This document shows positions 51,475-63,454 of a stretch of DNA of 64,000 nucleotides, one piece after another. The notes under the pieces were generated by a model. That model had not been told where the DNA came from. It ran no database searches and was given only the letters and a program-made list of their open reading frames with translations. The position numbers and the translations under genes are program-made. This stretch comes from Brugia malayi (taxonomy: Eukaryota; Nematoda; Chromadorea; Rhabditida; Onchocercidae): the NCBI RefSeq assembly GCF_000002995.4, contig NW_025062479.1, positions 9,291,721 to 9,355,720 of the forward strand, written 5' to 3'. Each line of letters begins with the position of its first letter. Within the stretch, counting starts at the first letter, position 1.

Positions 51475-53618
51475 CGAATCCAAGTAAATATTATTAATTT
51501 CCAAGTAAATATTATTAATGCAGTAGAGAGAAAGAAAGAAATGATCAATTGTTTATCTTCATTGAGCGTTGTTTGTCATTTTATTGCAGTCATAAGAATA
51601 TCTAAAATTATTAAGTAGACATTTTTTCCTTAAATATTATCATTAATAAAAATATAATGAATCAGACAGTCCAAGTAAAGAGCTGTTGCTGCTCTATTTG
51701 ATTATTATTGTCCTAATGAAAATTATGATATGCGTTCCATAGTATTTGACAACTTCGATTTTAACGATGATAGCTTTAAGTTCGATTTATTACTCAACTG
51801 CCCCATCAAATCCAAGCAAATATTATTGTTGCAATAGAGCTATTTGGTAAAGTATAATGCAAAGAAAAGGCCATCAGTATAATACAATTATTAGGACAAA
51901 CTAATATAGACATTTGTTGCACTGAAGATAATCCAACCTTTATGTTTTTGGTTTGCTTTTTTCCATTTTTAATTTCGAATTCATACAATGCATTAGCATT
52001 TATTCATTTTAACCACATTACATGACGCTTCTTGGCTAAAATTCCCAGTAAACTATAGTATTGATTGAAGCAATTATTATTAAGCTCCTGAAATGATAAA
52101 TTTATACTGAATAATGATTAGTGTCCACAAACATAAATGAACAAAACGAGGACGAATTCTTGAAACTGATGGATCAGGAAGTGAATCGAAAAGCAACATA
52201 CGATTGATTTGTTTACTGAAATATAAGTGATGAAATCCAGCATGACGTTATCAATAAAAATATAAAAAAGGCTGCAAAAGGTGAAAAATTTATGTGCAAA
52301 AGCAGTTAAAATAATACGCCTGTTGCCGAGGAGACCGAGCAAAAGATGCAAAAAAAGAAAGAAGCAAACATCTTTTCCAGATAAGGTTCTATCATCGACC
52401 GAGCATATTACCTTAGTCCAATTATTACATATATGTATATCTTAATTGCTCTTTCTCAGCCATCCTCACTTGACCTATTTAATTCGTACCAATATCATTG
52501 TCCTATTCAGTTCAACAAATATTCACATTTTCAAATCAATCACCTACAGTTTGCATAATTGACAGATAGAATAAAGAGTAAAATAATCGAAACGAGCCAT
52601 TTCCAGAATATCTATATGCAGTAATGCCATTGTTGTGGATATTCATAGGACGTTGTGAATGGCAAGATAATTACTTTTGGCTATTTTTTCGTTAATGCGT
52701 TATTTTTATGCATCCCAAAACACGTTTCAATTATGGTTGCACTCACGTAGTCATCTGAGTGTTTGGACAATAGTGCAAGTTTGAATATCAGAAACAGAGT
52801 TCCTCTAATAACATTTCATTCTGTATGGCATAATATGACGAACTACCTTAGACGCAGACCTGAAACCCCTACGGGACATATCCAATTACAACAAATTTCT
52901 TGTGAAGAGAACATTTTACAATTACTCTTCAAATGGCATTACTCGTGCTCTTTATTTACTGAAAGTGGAGAATATTTGTTTAAATTTTATCGTAGAAAAT
53001 CACTGTTAGGAAACACAGAACAATTATATTAAAAAACTTCAGGAACACGGAATTGTACGGGGAAAAAGTTTTTACCCATAAATGAACAAAGTAAAATAAA
53101 ATATAGAAATTAGTTCTACGAAAGCTCATACAAAAATTAAAAAATGCATGGAATATTTGTACTAGTTGGAACTTCAACGATAATAAAAAGTCAGGAACAG
53201 TTAGTGATGAACATCGATGAATAGCACGTGGGAGTTTCCTGAAACGTAGTGTAGCACATATTTTAAGAAAAATGAAAGAAGCTAAAAGTATATTTGAAGA
53301 GGTAAACTTTTGTGGAAACCGTATGGGAAAATAAGTATTGTATTGCTAAGCACTATCAAGAATAAGGTATTACGAAACGATAGGTTAGTGATATGAACAA
53401 TAAACATGGTGGAATGATAAATAACTGCTATCACATATAACTCTGATGGCCATTCACAATCTTAAATCACGAGAGAAGAAAAACCGAACGAACTTTTCGT
53501 TGTACAATATTCGCTCCTACGAATGCAGATAAATTGTCAAATCAAATCAGACCGTCGGGTTTAAGGGAACTTACTTTGGATTACAAAATACCACTGAACC
53601 ACTCATAGAAATGAAATT
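51475..53618. other. Spacer between osm-9 and RFWD3
   Basis: Should carry the osm-9 promoter and the 3' UTR of RFWD3. Holds a second copy of the osm-9 start region (51790-51840). An 89-codon plus-strand frame at 52763-53032 and scattered less AT-rich patches up to 53560 have no recognisable motif or splice partners, and may be remnants of an old insertion. Confidence 0.45.
51790..51840 (-). repeat. Diverged copy of the osm-9 start-codon region
   Basis: On the minus strand this reads AATATTTGCTTGGATTTG then ATGGGGCAGTTG, against AATATTTACTTGGATTCG then ATGGGACAACTA at the real start (51474). Both encode MGQL. The copy lies about 330 bases upstream, and its frame soon diverges (NKSNLKLSS). The same leader unit is also tandemly repeated at 51478-51520. 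Confidence 0.7.
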
Positions 53619-56600
53619 TTAATATTGTGCTTCAAGGAAATACAGTGTTGTTTCACTTAAACATCCCAACTGAAATTTTTGCATGTCGCTGGTTACAATT
53701 TCTTTGATGTCAACAATGATATCGTTAATACGTTTCATAACCACCGGACATTTGCGATTCCAGTCATAAAGAACCTTAAAATTGAATTTTCTTTCACTCG
53801 CACAGCAAACAAACATAAAATTAAGCACAATTTGAAAGATTAAAACCTAAAAATAAGTGAGAAATCATGAGCTCTTTTCTGAAAATCGCTTTCCACAAAT
53901 TATGAGCAACAAAAAATTGTAAGAATTGCAAACCACATGCGAATTAGATTCATCATAAACTGCGGCAAGTTGACCATAAGGCGTAGTCCAAAATGCATTT
54001 TTGATTACACGTGTAAGTTTTTTCGAAAGACTTCTGTATGTATGAATATGATGTACTTTCTTCTGCTCGCTGTTTAAATCCAAAGAGTACAAAACATGAG
54101 TCACTGTTTCATGTTGCTGACTAGGAGCAAATGTTAACATCACATTACCACTTTCCTGATCATAGCAAAACGAATTTATAGAACCTGAAATTGACGTGAA
54201 ATTAAACTATTAAAATTAAAAATTTAAAAATATAAACATACTTTTAAAAAAGATAAAAACACTCACCTTGATCAGATATCAAAACATGTGGTTGCATATG
54301 ATGATAAAGTATACATTCTTTCAACGACGTAACGAAAAGCAAAGATTTCTTCGCACAAAATTGCAAACTGATGATAGGCAAATGTCCGCTGAGGAAAGTT
54401 ATGTCAAGAGGCTCAACTGCTGGGTTGTAAAGATTGAATTTCAAAACTCTACCTAAAATAGATAAGAAAGTAAAGGAAAAAATTTATACTGCATTTAGTA
54501 ATTAATAAAGGGATTGCAAAAACTAAGAGGCTGCTGCAATGATAATAAAGAAAATCTCATACGGATTGAAATTCACCATTAATCAGACCAACTGCTACAT
54601 CACTCTCGCTCAACCAGCAACAACACCAACCAGAAGACGGTAGAGGAATACGATGTTGGACTCTCGGATGTTCGTCAAAGCTAAAAATTAACTTTATGCC
54701 AAAAACTGATGACGGTTTCCATCGTTCACCTTGAAACTGTTACATTTGAGCAATATCATGGAGGTATAGATCATTCTGGCTGACTAGTGGAATCTTCAAC
54801 GTTCTATTTGTAGATGAAAACAGTATAATTTTAAAATTACCCAGAATCTTGATTTACTTCTTTTATTTCAATCACTATAATCAACAAACCTTGTAACACA
54901 TAGTGTATGATCTTCTCCAGTCGATAGCACTATGTGATAATCAAAAGGTGAAAATTTACAACATCGAGGTTTTCTGCTATGGACTGGAATTACCGTATCA
55001 TCACGACCACTCGCTGTGATCTGCAGCATTGAAATAAACTGGAGCTGAACATTTAGTAAACCACTCATCGACAAACAATAATATCATACATTTACAACTT
55101 ATATGTCAAGACGATATCGGAAGGATATGTAATGAAGGAAAACTATACGGAAGTTAAAAAAGCGATCAATTAATCAACAAATCTTCGATGAATTGACCTT
55201 ACTCCCTGGACAGTGAAAATATTACCTAAGAGAATAAAAAAAAAAAAATCGAGAAAGTTTGTGCCACATTTTTCACATTAGCAAAAAGAAAGCAATTTAA
55301 ATAAATTAATAAATGACCAATTTTAATCCATAAGGCATAAACAGATCGTTTCTAACTTTACAAGCCACTACAAAATATTCGCCATTAGCATCTAGCGATC
55401 GAGAACCTGGTTCTGATGACAAATGAAGAGTCGGGCCCGCGAGCAATGAAAAATAAGCACCTTTCATCATTTTAGCAGCAGGGGGTACTGTCGATCTAAA
55501 ACTAGCATGATCCATCTGAAGCTTATTAGTGTGAATCCTGCTTTCTTATCAAATGATAACTTCACTTATCTATCAGAGAGAAAAAAAAAAAACGCCAACA
55601 TCCCCTCAATTTAACCAAAAAATGGGATTTATTGATTAAGTTATAGTAAAACCTTCAAGAATGTAAGATATCAGGCAGACCTCTATAACTTCTGAAATCG
55701 ATACGATATAAATAAATGGAGAGCGAATAAGTTGCCTGTTGCATCCCCAAGTTCTTGCTTCTAGCTAATTACTAGCAGTTCATTTCAGTCAAGGCCAAAA
55801 CTATCAAGTCGTCACAACAGAAATTTGAATAAGAAAGCAACCTACCGCAATTTGCTTGCAAGCTTCTCTTGAACGGCTATTTTCGCCTTTAATTGCGCAT
55901 TTTCAATGCTTAATCTTTCCATCTCAACCTTGTATGGGTTATGCTTTCCATCTTTTATAATTTTTTCTTTTAAACGCTGATTTTCAATACGTAAGCTATC
56001 GTTTTCGGCTCTATATACGTTATTTACCTGTTTTAAACATTCCAGTTCCGTTGTATCAAGTGCCTGTAATTTCGTTCTTGATCATCGTATGAATGCTACA
56101 TATCCCTTCAATACCTAGTCATCGCACAAAGAGTGAAAAGGCAACTTTTGGTATTCTAATATGCACGCCTCAATTGCTTACTTTCTATTGCATAACAAAT
56201 GAACTTTCAAACCCAAACCAAAAAATGAACTACTTCAAAAATTCAAATAAGTAGAAGTGTCTTAAGAATGTCAATTACCTTTATAGCCCGTACATATAAG
56301 CGGCGTATATCAGTAAGTCGTGCTTTAGCCTTACATTGTGGACATTTTCCAACTTTTTCGGTCCGAATCCATCTTTCAATACAGGATTGTCCGAACAGAT
56401 GTCCACACTTCAAACATACAATTCTAAAAAAACCTACAGTGAATGACGATCTATTCTAGTAAAAGTAGTTTGTTTTGAGTGAAAACAGCATGCTCTAATA
56501 AACGTATTTAAAAAATCTCTGGACTAACCTATGCGAACCTGAAGCTGTATATGCTTCAAAACAAATTGAACAACTGTTCGTTTCATCATCTTCAATCCCT

Positions 56601-57281
56601 GTAATATACATATATGCATAGATTACTTTCACTGATTCTCACGAAATTCGGCCTCAAACTAAAAGCAGTGCAAGCTAAAATTAAGCTTTTCTCAATAGAT
56701 CAATTCATAGATGGAATAAGTGTGCGTTTCACCACCGTTTGAAGTGAGACAGTGCATAATCGCAATTTTGAATTCAAAACAAATATGATCACCAACGTCA
56801 CCATTATTAGAAGGTTTACGGCGACGCTTCTTAGTCACATTATCATCATCAGCCTCTTCATCACTGCTCCAGATGACACGTGCTGCTCGATAATGTGGCT
56901 GTTCAGGTCCTCGATTATAAAATAAACCAGTTTTCAAAAAATGAAAGTATGTTATTTTTTCATCAAATCCCCAGCATATAACAACTTAGATGTTTTTCTA
57001 TTTACAGCCCACAGCATTTTGACTTTTTTTTCTGAACATCTTCAATATTATGTAAACGTCACTTTCATTACACAAAGTCTGAAGGGTAACTCCCTTTTCC
57101 TAAGTGCAAAACATCTTTAGGAAAAACAGCTTACATCATCCGCAGTATTTCCTGCTTCAATAAATGAATGGCTTTCCAATATGACTCGATGGTTGTTTTG
57201 TTCGTCAGACAATGTGAAACTATCATTGCTATCCTCCAAAATTACCACATCTTCGTCATAATTTCCCGGTCCAGAAGTCAT
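53619..57281 (-). CDS. RFWD3 homologue, RING/WD40 E3 ubiquitin ligase
   Basis: Ligase acting in replication stress, RPA ubiquitination and interstrand crosslink repair. Eleven exons join in phase to 565 aa: 57281-57135, 56898-56793, 56598-56529, 56423-56279, 56063-55860, 55515-55318, 55020-54890, 54680-54577, 54452-54267, 54184-53934, 53774-53619. The N-terminus is acidic. The RING domain (about residues 94-140) shows CSICFEAY, then CLKCGHLFGQSCIERWI and GKCPQC, followed by KARLTDIRRLYVRAIK, a very RFWD3-like stretch. A coiled coil follows (about 150-215), then a WD40-type beta-propeller to the C-terminus (LVAHSxK-type blocks, CKFSPFDYHIVLSTGEDHT). Shorter than the vertebrate protein, mainly at the N-terminus. 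The start follows a TTACTTCAG site by three bases, as expected for trans-splicing. The intron after 55860 needs a GC donor (GCAAGC). Confidence 0.9.
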
Positions 57282-57284
57282 TTT

Positions 57285-57298
57285 CTGAAGTAAAAAGC
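57285..57298 (-). promoter_or_regulatory. Likely trans-splice acceptor of RFWD3
   Basis: TTTTTACTTCAG lies three bases 5' of the RFWD3 ATG with no upstream coding exon; this placement is typical of spliced-leader addition in nematodes. Inferred only from position and consensus. Confidence 0.4.
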
Positions 57299-57980
57299 AC
57301 AACATGAGAATGTTAGATATGCTATGTCAATCGGTTCAGCGATAATTTTCAGCTAGACAAATCAAGGACATGTTACAAATTTTTGACATAATTTCTACAC
57401 TGGAAATAAAAAAGGCAAATAAGATTGCATTAAGACTAACGGTCCGTTCCAAAAAAAGAGAAAAAAAATGGACTACAGCAAAGTTTGAGCGAAAAAACAA
57501 TGTTGCCTTGGGAATGGCCAGTTATGAAGAAAACTTCGCAACTGACCAAGACAGCATCGTCCCCTCCACTCTCTACATTCCTTCACCAGCAATTCCATGC
57601 TAAATTAGGAGTGTTCATTAACTATCTGCGTGACGATGGCAAAGATCTAAACTTCTGTTAAATGTCTAATTTACTTTTTTCCTGGATATTTTTTATAAAT
57701 TCATGTGTCATAATACCAAATTACCAGCTAACAAGTAGAAAAAACAAATTACGTGCCTTGATTGAAGTTATGTAACCAATTACTGACGCAAAAACACTTC
57801 GCAGCCAAATGGCTCCAACCTCAAAACACGTAATGCCCACCTGTGTGCACACTTTACCTTTTTATTTGCCCGAGCCGCCGTTAATTTGGCGGGCTTAATA
57901 TTCAAGAACGAGTTAATTTTATTCAAGCGAAGCGGTTGCTTGCAACCAAGTGTGTCTTGTCTGGTGATGCTATCTTAACG

Positions 57981-58025
57981 CACTTCACACACAAGCATCT
58001 GAAACACTTCACACACAAGCATCTG
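57981..58025. repeat. Duplication, 21-bp unit x2
   Basis: CACTTCACACACAAGCATCT plus G occurs at 57981-58001 and 58005-58025, separated by AAA. Confidence 0.9.
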
Positions 58026-58249
58026 TCCAATTTATCTAGCAGGAACTGTGCCGATGAATAGTTTAAACTAACTGGTTGAATTTACATTATTTTAGTTTGT
58101 CTATGTAAAACATTCTTCACATTTATCGATGCCGAATAATTGCTTGGCGTTTTATAATCGTCTTGAGCGTCATTTATCGATGTTCAGAGCAAATCAAACA
58201 AGAAAGGATGTAATGTAATATTAAAAAAGTGTAATATTAGCAAACCTTT

Positions 58250-58287
58250 CCGTCAATCTCCTACCTATCCGTCAATCTCCTACCTAT
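58250..58287. repeat. Tandem duplication, 19-bp unit x2
   Basis: CCGTCAATCTCCTACCTAT is repeated exactly head to tail. Confidence 0.9.
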
Positions 58288-58855
58288 AAATGGTTATGTT
58301 TCTCACAGTACCGGATGCAGACAGCGATCCCGAAATAGTCGACAGTCTTGAACGACATGGATAGTTCAAACTTAATTTTCAGCAGTGAAAAGGCATTTTG
58401 CTTGCTTACGTTTATTATAGGGGGAAAATCTGGAAGCGTCATAATGGTACCATTTCGAGTAATGCACTAGGTGATTTTGATGCAGCTGACAGAAGGGAAG
58501 TAAATGAGGACATAGATCACAAAATTTTTTAATCGAAATGCTTTGATGAATTCTCAACAAATGGTCTTTAAATCATCGTTTTATACAACATAAACTGAGA
58601 AATCACATATACAATGTAACACAAAGAATTAACCGGGATAGTTATGTTGGCGCTTACGCGCAAATCAACCGAGTGCATGCTTGCGTACACTTAGGGTATT
58701 GACCATAGTAAAAGTCCAGGAAGTAATACTAATCAATAAATTCAGAAGCATAATATGAGTAGAAATGTGAGGAAGTGAATTGCCGGATGATTTCGCATAC
58801 ATTTCACCTGGAATTCAGTTAATCGTCTTTTTTTTTTCAGAGATATATACATGAA

Positions 58856-61832
58856 TTAACAACTAGTTTCAGTAATTTCATCCAATTCAGTGATATCTAG
58901 GATTTGCGGAAATTGATCTGAACCTACGAGTGGAAACAGTTAGTCCATCAAAGTAGCTCATATATTAGTCTTTAAGCTAGCAAACTACATGGGATAGTCA
59001 ATTATTAAATTTGACATTCAAAACTTGCTACTATTTCTAAAACATATGGGCAAAAATCCACTGTATGAATATTATCGTTTTGTTCGGTCATCATAGTGAA
59101 ATTGTATTACTACTTACTTCTAGCGGCAGTAGTCTTATAATCCTGTAATCCCGATCCATCCTCATATTTCGCATTATTGTCTAGGATTCGCTCATCCTCT
59201 ACACTTCGTAAACCAAACTGACTAATATTCTGCAACTTGATCATACAGTGTTTTATCAAGAAATACTAGATGATAGGCTGCAAGCTTGAATCCATAAGTT
59301 TACTTTTGCTTCGGTAGTCATAAATGTTGTAATATCTGCTATGGTAGCCTCCTGTCCAGTTTTCAAATCAATCATCTGACATTGTAACTTCATTTGATGC
59401 CCATTTAATGGTAATATTTGAACATAAACCGAATTTGTTCGGTTTGTCACGTGATTGTTGAGGATTGTTTGGATGGCATCATTTTCTCCAGAACTATCAG
59501 TCTGAAACGGTTTCATCTAATAATAACAATTAAAATGATCAAGAAAGATAAAAGGTGAAGAAAAAATCGTTGCTTACAGCATATTTAATAGCGAATAAAC
59601 TGAAGCTATCAGAATCAATTACCTTTTGTTGGATGATGCTATTTTTACTCCCATATTCCGCATTACTGATAAAATTTTCCATTAATATAGTAGGTACCAC
59701 ATTCTGAATTAAAAAAAAGTTAGGCTTGCTTTTTGATATTTTCTACAAATAGGTTTGCTAATAACCTGTGGAAGAAGCTTTAATCGTTGGCATTCATTTG
59801 GTAAAATAGAGGATACAAGCAAAGTATAAGCATCACTTGATTTCATCTCTTGACTTGGAATCATTTTTATCGTATGATTCACCACTGCTGCTACTATCCT
59901 ATGCTGCAATGTAAAAGAACGAAAAATTTTACGAAGTATTGAAGTTTCTTCAAGTTATTTCTAATTTTTTATTTACTTATATGAACATCACTTAATGTTA
60001 GTATCACTCAGTTTTCTTATGCAATATTTTTTCAAGTTAATTATACTATCCAATGTTCTCATATCAGTACTTTGCAGCATCATTTTCGTTTAATTTTTGA
60101 CCTGAGCTTAAACACTATAAGGAACATTATTTTTTTTAAAGATATCCATGTCTCTCTCCTTCCTCTTTCTCTCTTCTCTCCTAGACATTTTTATATAATT
60201 ATAAAAGTTCTGCAAAATTGACCAGTAAGGTTGAGTGACCGATTGAACATTCTTTCTCAGCCATATGCTGGGTGCAGTTGATGAAGCATGCTGATGAGCT
60301 ATAGATATCAATTTTAATTAAAAAAAAAAGATTAAATAAAATGAAATTATCATTTTTCAGCAAAAAGATTTAAATATTTTAATCTGAGAATTATGGTCAT
60401 AAATGTGTAACAGTGATACCTGCATAAATTGTAAAGATTGGGAATCTCGAAGAGTTTGTTTCCATTATCATCAGGTATATTTGTTACACCATTTTTCGTC
60501 TCCTTTGATGCCTTAGAAAGAGTCTCTCCCATCTTGCATTGGTTATCACAAGTGAAGTAAATAACCGTTGAATGAGCATACAGACATGGAAAAATGTCTC
60601 CAAACGCTACAGAATAGATAATCTAATAGTTAGCTTATAGACTTAATGTCACCATATTAATTATGTAAATAAAGCTTTTATGAAATCTGATCTGCGCACT
60701 GCAATGAGATAATAAGGCCTAGCTGTACTGTAATAGGTCATTTCAGTGGCTTTACGTAATAATTTAACGTTTCCATCATCTATACAAAGCCGCAAATGGT
60801 TTGAATTAGTAACACTTTAATAGTTAGATCAGCCAAACTGGACTTCTCTAAAATTTCTTTTAAAAAAATGCTTACATCATTAAGAAAAGTATAGCAATAA
60901 ATATAGAACGGATAAATACTGCATGCCCGTACAGTTTATGGTTAACTAAAACATATTTTAATTAAAATAAGTTTAAGGAACCTTCCTTGCTGAAGGTGCA
61001 AAGATGATCGATGATTATTGTGGTAACATCAAGCAGTGCGTCTTTGCAACTTGTATTATGATGAAGGCATCGCTGGAATATATCAAAATGGCTGAAACAG
61101 TATTGAAAATTTTTAGAATGAAAACAATAAGAATTAATCACATAATATTTCCTCGTTTCCCACGTCCGTTGCGTGCAATTCATATTAACAATGCATATTC
61201 TATCATAATAATTATTATTTTCGAAAATTCAAATATTTGGATATTTTTTATCAGCAATTAACCTACCTACAGATATTACCAATTTCATCAAAAGAACGTT
61301 GTCCAGCAAACGGTTGTTCTAACATACTAACAACCTCATCCAAACAAACTTGTAAGCAGTCTGATGGTTGTAAACTTTCTAAAAAGTTGAATGGGTCGAA
61401 ACCATTCATATAAGCGCCTGAATGTAAAACTTTCCTTTATAATTTGATTATGTTGCTTTTAACTTTAAATTGAAGCTTCATGATTCAGGAAGTTTTCTCA
61501 TTTCCTGTGTGAATTAACTTATGACAAAGATTTTTTGGTGAATAATCAGAAAGAATAAAAATAGATGATCTTAGATGCATGATTTAATCCAAATATATAT
61601 TTAATTAAAGGAATCAAAAATGCTAACCGTGAAGTAAATTTTTCACCAGTTCGCTTTTCGCCAAATAATTCCCTTTCAAAGTATTACTCTCTGTAGGCAC
61701 CATTACATGTGAAGGTTGTAGTTTTTTCGTTCCATCATTTTTTCTATCATTTTGGATGAAAAAAGTGTTTGATATTGCCATGTTAATAGATGATAAAATA
61801 ATCAGTGATAAGAGTACCGTAATGTGATGCAT
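58856..61832 (-). CDS. Secreted cysteine-rich protein, CPG4-like
   Basis: Ten exons join in phase to 446 aa: 61832-61628, 61417-61267, 61091-60982, 60606-60420, 60298-60223, 59903-59766, 59703-59623, 59516-59304, 59229-59118, 58923-58856. The N-terminus is a clear signal peptide (MHHITVLLSLIILSSINMAI). The first half has paired cysteines with helical spacing: SDCLQVCLDEV, GNIC, RCLHHNTSCKDALL, HLCTF, FPCLYAH, FTCDNQCKM, LCR, SACFINCTQ and KECS. This layout resembles the chondroitin-proteoglycan-4 domain of nematodes; the assignment rests on spacing, not a search. The second half is cysteine-poor, with Asn-X-Ser/Thr sites and an acidic C-terminus (LDITELDEITETSC). All introns are GT-AG and every junction keeps phase. 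Role unknown; secretion or eggshell/matrix location is inferred. Confidence 0.8.
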
Positions 61833-63454
61833 ATTTCTTGTTCAATCTAAAATGTTCATTAATATGTACTTTTCAACTTATCAATGTCGGAAGAATGTCG
61901 GACTTATTTGGACACTAAATTGCTTGCAAAAAAAAATGAGTTTTATAAACTAAACTTTTAAGCATTTTGATCAAACAAAATTTCAGACAAAATTAATTCT
62001 CACAAATCTTAAAAAACTTTTGGAAAATGTATTAATTCAAGTAAGAAGCAATAAACTATGAATTTGGTCCTATGTTGAATGACTAGAATGGAACAATAAT
62101 AGATTTATAAGGGATGGTCAAGTTTGGTCATGCCCGATTATTTATTTATATATATATATATGTAAATCAGAAGTAATAGTAACAACGATCGCAGCATGGA
62201 TTATCTGGTTCAATGAGTATTGCTGAATTATTTATTTCAAATTACTAAAATTGAAATTGAGTTATTGACATTACCAATGAAACTTTTAACTCGTGTAAAA
62301 TATCTGATAAAGGAGTAATTATTTTATTTTTTATATTCGTTTAGTGCAATTGTTATCAGAAATATTTTGAATTGCTAAATGCTTCTTTCGTATAAATAGT
62401 TAATAATCGATTCCTGAAAAATGTTGATAAATATCATAATTGATACTAAGAAGTTGTTCAGTAATAAGAGATCTTTGGTGAATAAAAAAAAGTTCTGAAA
62501 ATCCTTCTAGTGTATCAGAAATTATTAAAAATAAAGTAATATCTCATTCAGTATTCATTTCTAAATAGTATAATGATTAGTCAGGTAATTATCCTTTTTT
62601 TTTGGTAACAGATTGCATTTTCTGATTTTTGAAATGTATCAATTTATAACGATGATATTTTACCATTATAAGGTTGAAGTCCATTTTTTGTTCCCATTTA
62701 ATAATTGACTTCTGTTAATTTCGAAAAGAGATTCCTAAATTTTTATTCCATCCAGAATTTTTTTTCATATTTTTTAAGTTATAATTGCATTAAGTACAAA
62801 AAGAAACTTTAGTTTGGTAGTCCATATTATCCTAAACGTTTTTCAGGTGAAACTTGACTGGATAATGACAAGTTCGAAACAGATCTCACTAATGTAACGT
62901 CGCGGATGGACATTCATAACGACATTTTGTAAAATTTCAGGTTTTTAAATTGAGACTTCAGGGCAAACTTATATAATATTGTGTCATAACATCAATGTAT
63001 TAATTTATTGCAAGATTACTTGAATGATTAGATAATTTAAATAATATATTTTGAATATAAAGTGCAAATAAGTGAATCTAAATGAATACAACAGATATAT
63101 AGATATATTTTGTAATAATTGATAAGTGAATGATAATGACAAGAAATATTGTCAAGTTTGAATTAAAAGTGAGCAAATTATTATATTAATGATGTCTATT
63201 AGAAAATGTTAAATTTAATGATACATAATTAAGTTGATCGTATTACATTCAGGAATGCATGTGAAACACCGAATATGTCAACAAGACAGAAAACGCTCAT
63301 TAGCAGAAGAGTTTACATTTAATTTTGATTTTTTAATTTTACAAAAATTACTAAGCATTTTATTCAGCTATCCATTTTATAGGCTCAATAAAAAAATCAT
63401 TCATTGATTAAAATTCGAAAGTATATTCAATCGACAAACTTTCCAAACAACAAT
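61833..63454. other. Divergent intergenic region
   Basis: AT-rich sequence between the start of the secreted-protein gene (-) and the start of the partial gene (+); it must hold both promoters. No exons, and only a short AT repeat near 62148-62162. Confidence 0.5.

Larger units (their letters stand above)
57299..58855. other. Upstream region of RFWD3 / downstream of the secreted-protein gene
   Basis: Contains a patch noticeably richer in G+C (about 57780-58030) with an E2F-like TTTGGCGGG at 57885-57893, about 600 bases upstream of the RFWD3 start, a candidate for cell-cycle control. Two tandem duplications follow. A 77-codon plus-strand frame at 57370-57603 has no recognised motif. Confidence 0.4.

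Noticed and set aside
52763..53032. 89-codon plus-strand ORF considered as a transposase fragment
   Set aside because: No catalytic motif, terminal repeat or similar second fragment could be recognised.
61004..61261. 85-codon plus-strand ORF
   Set aside because: Antisense shadow of exon 3 of the secreted-protein gene, whose ten exons are phase-consistent.
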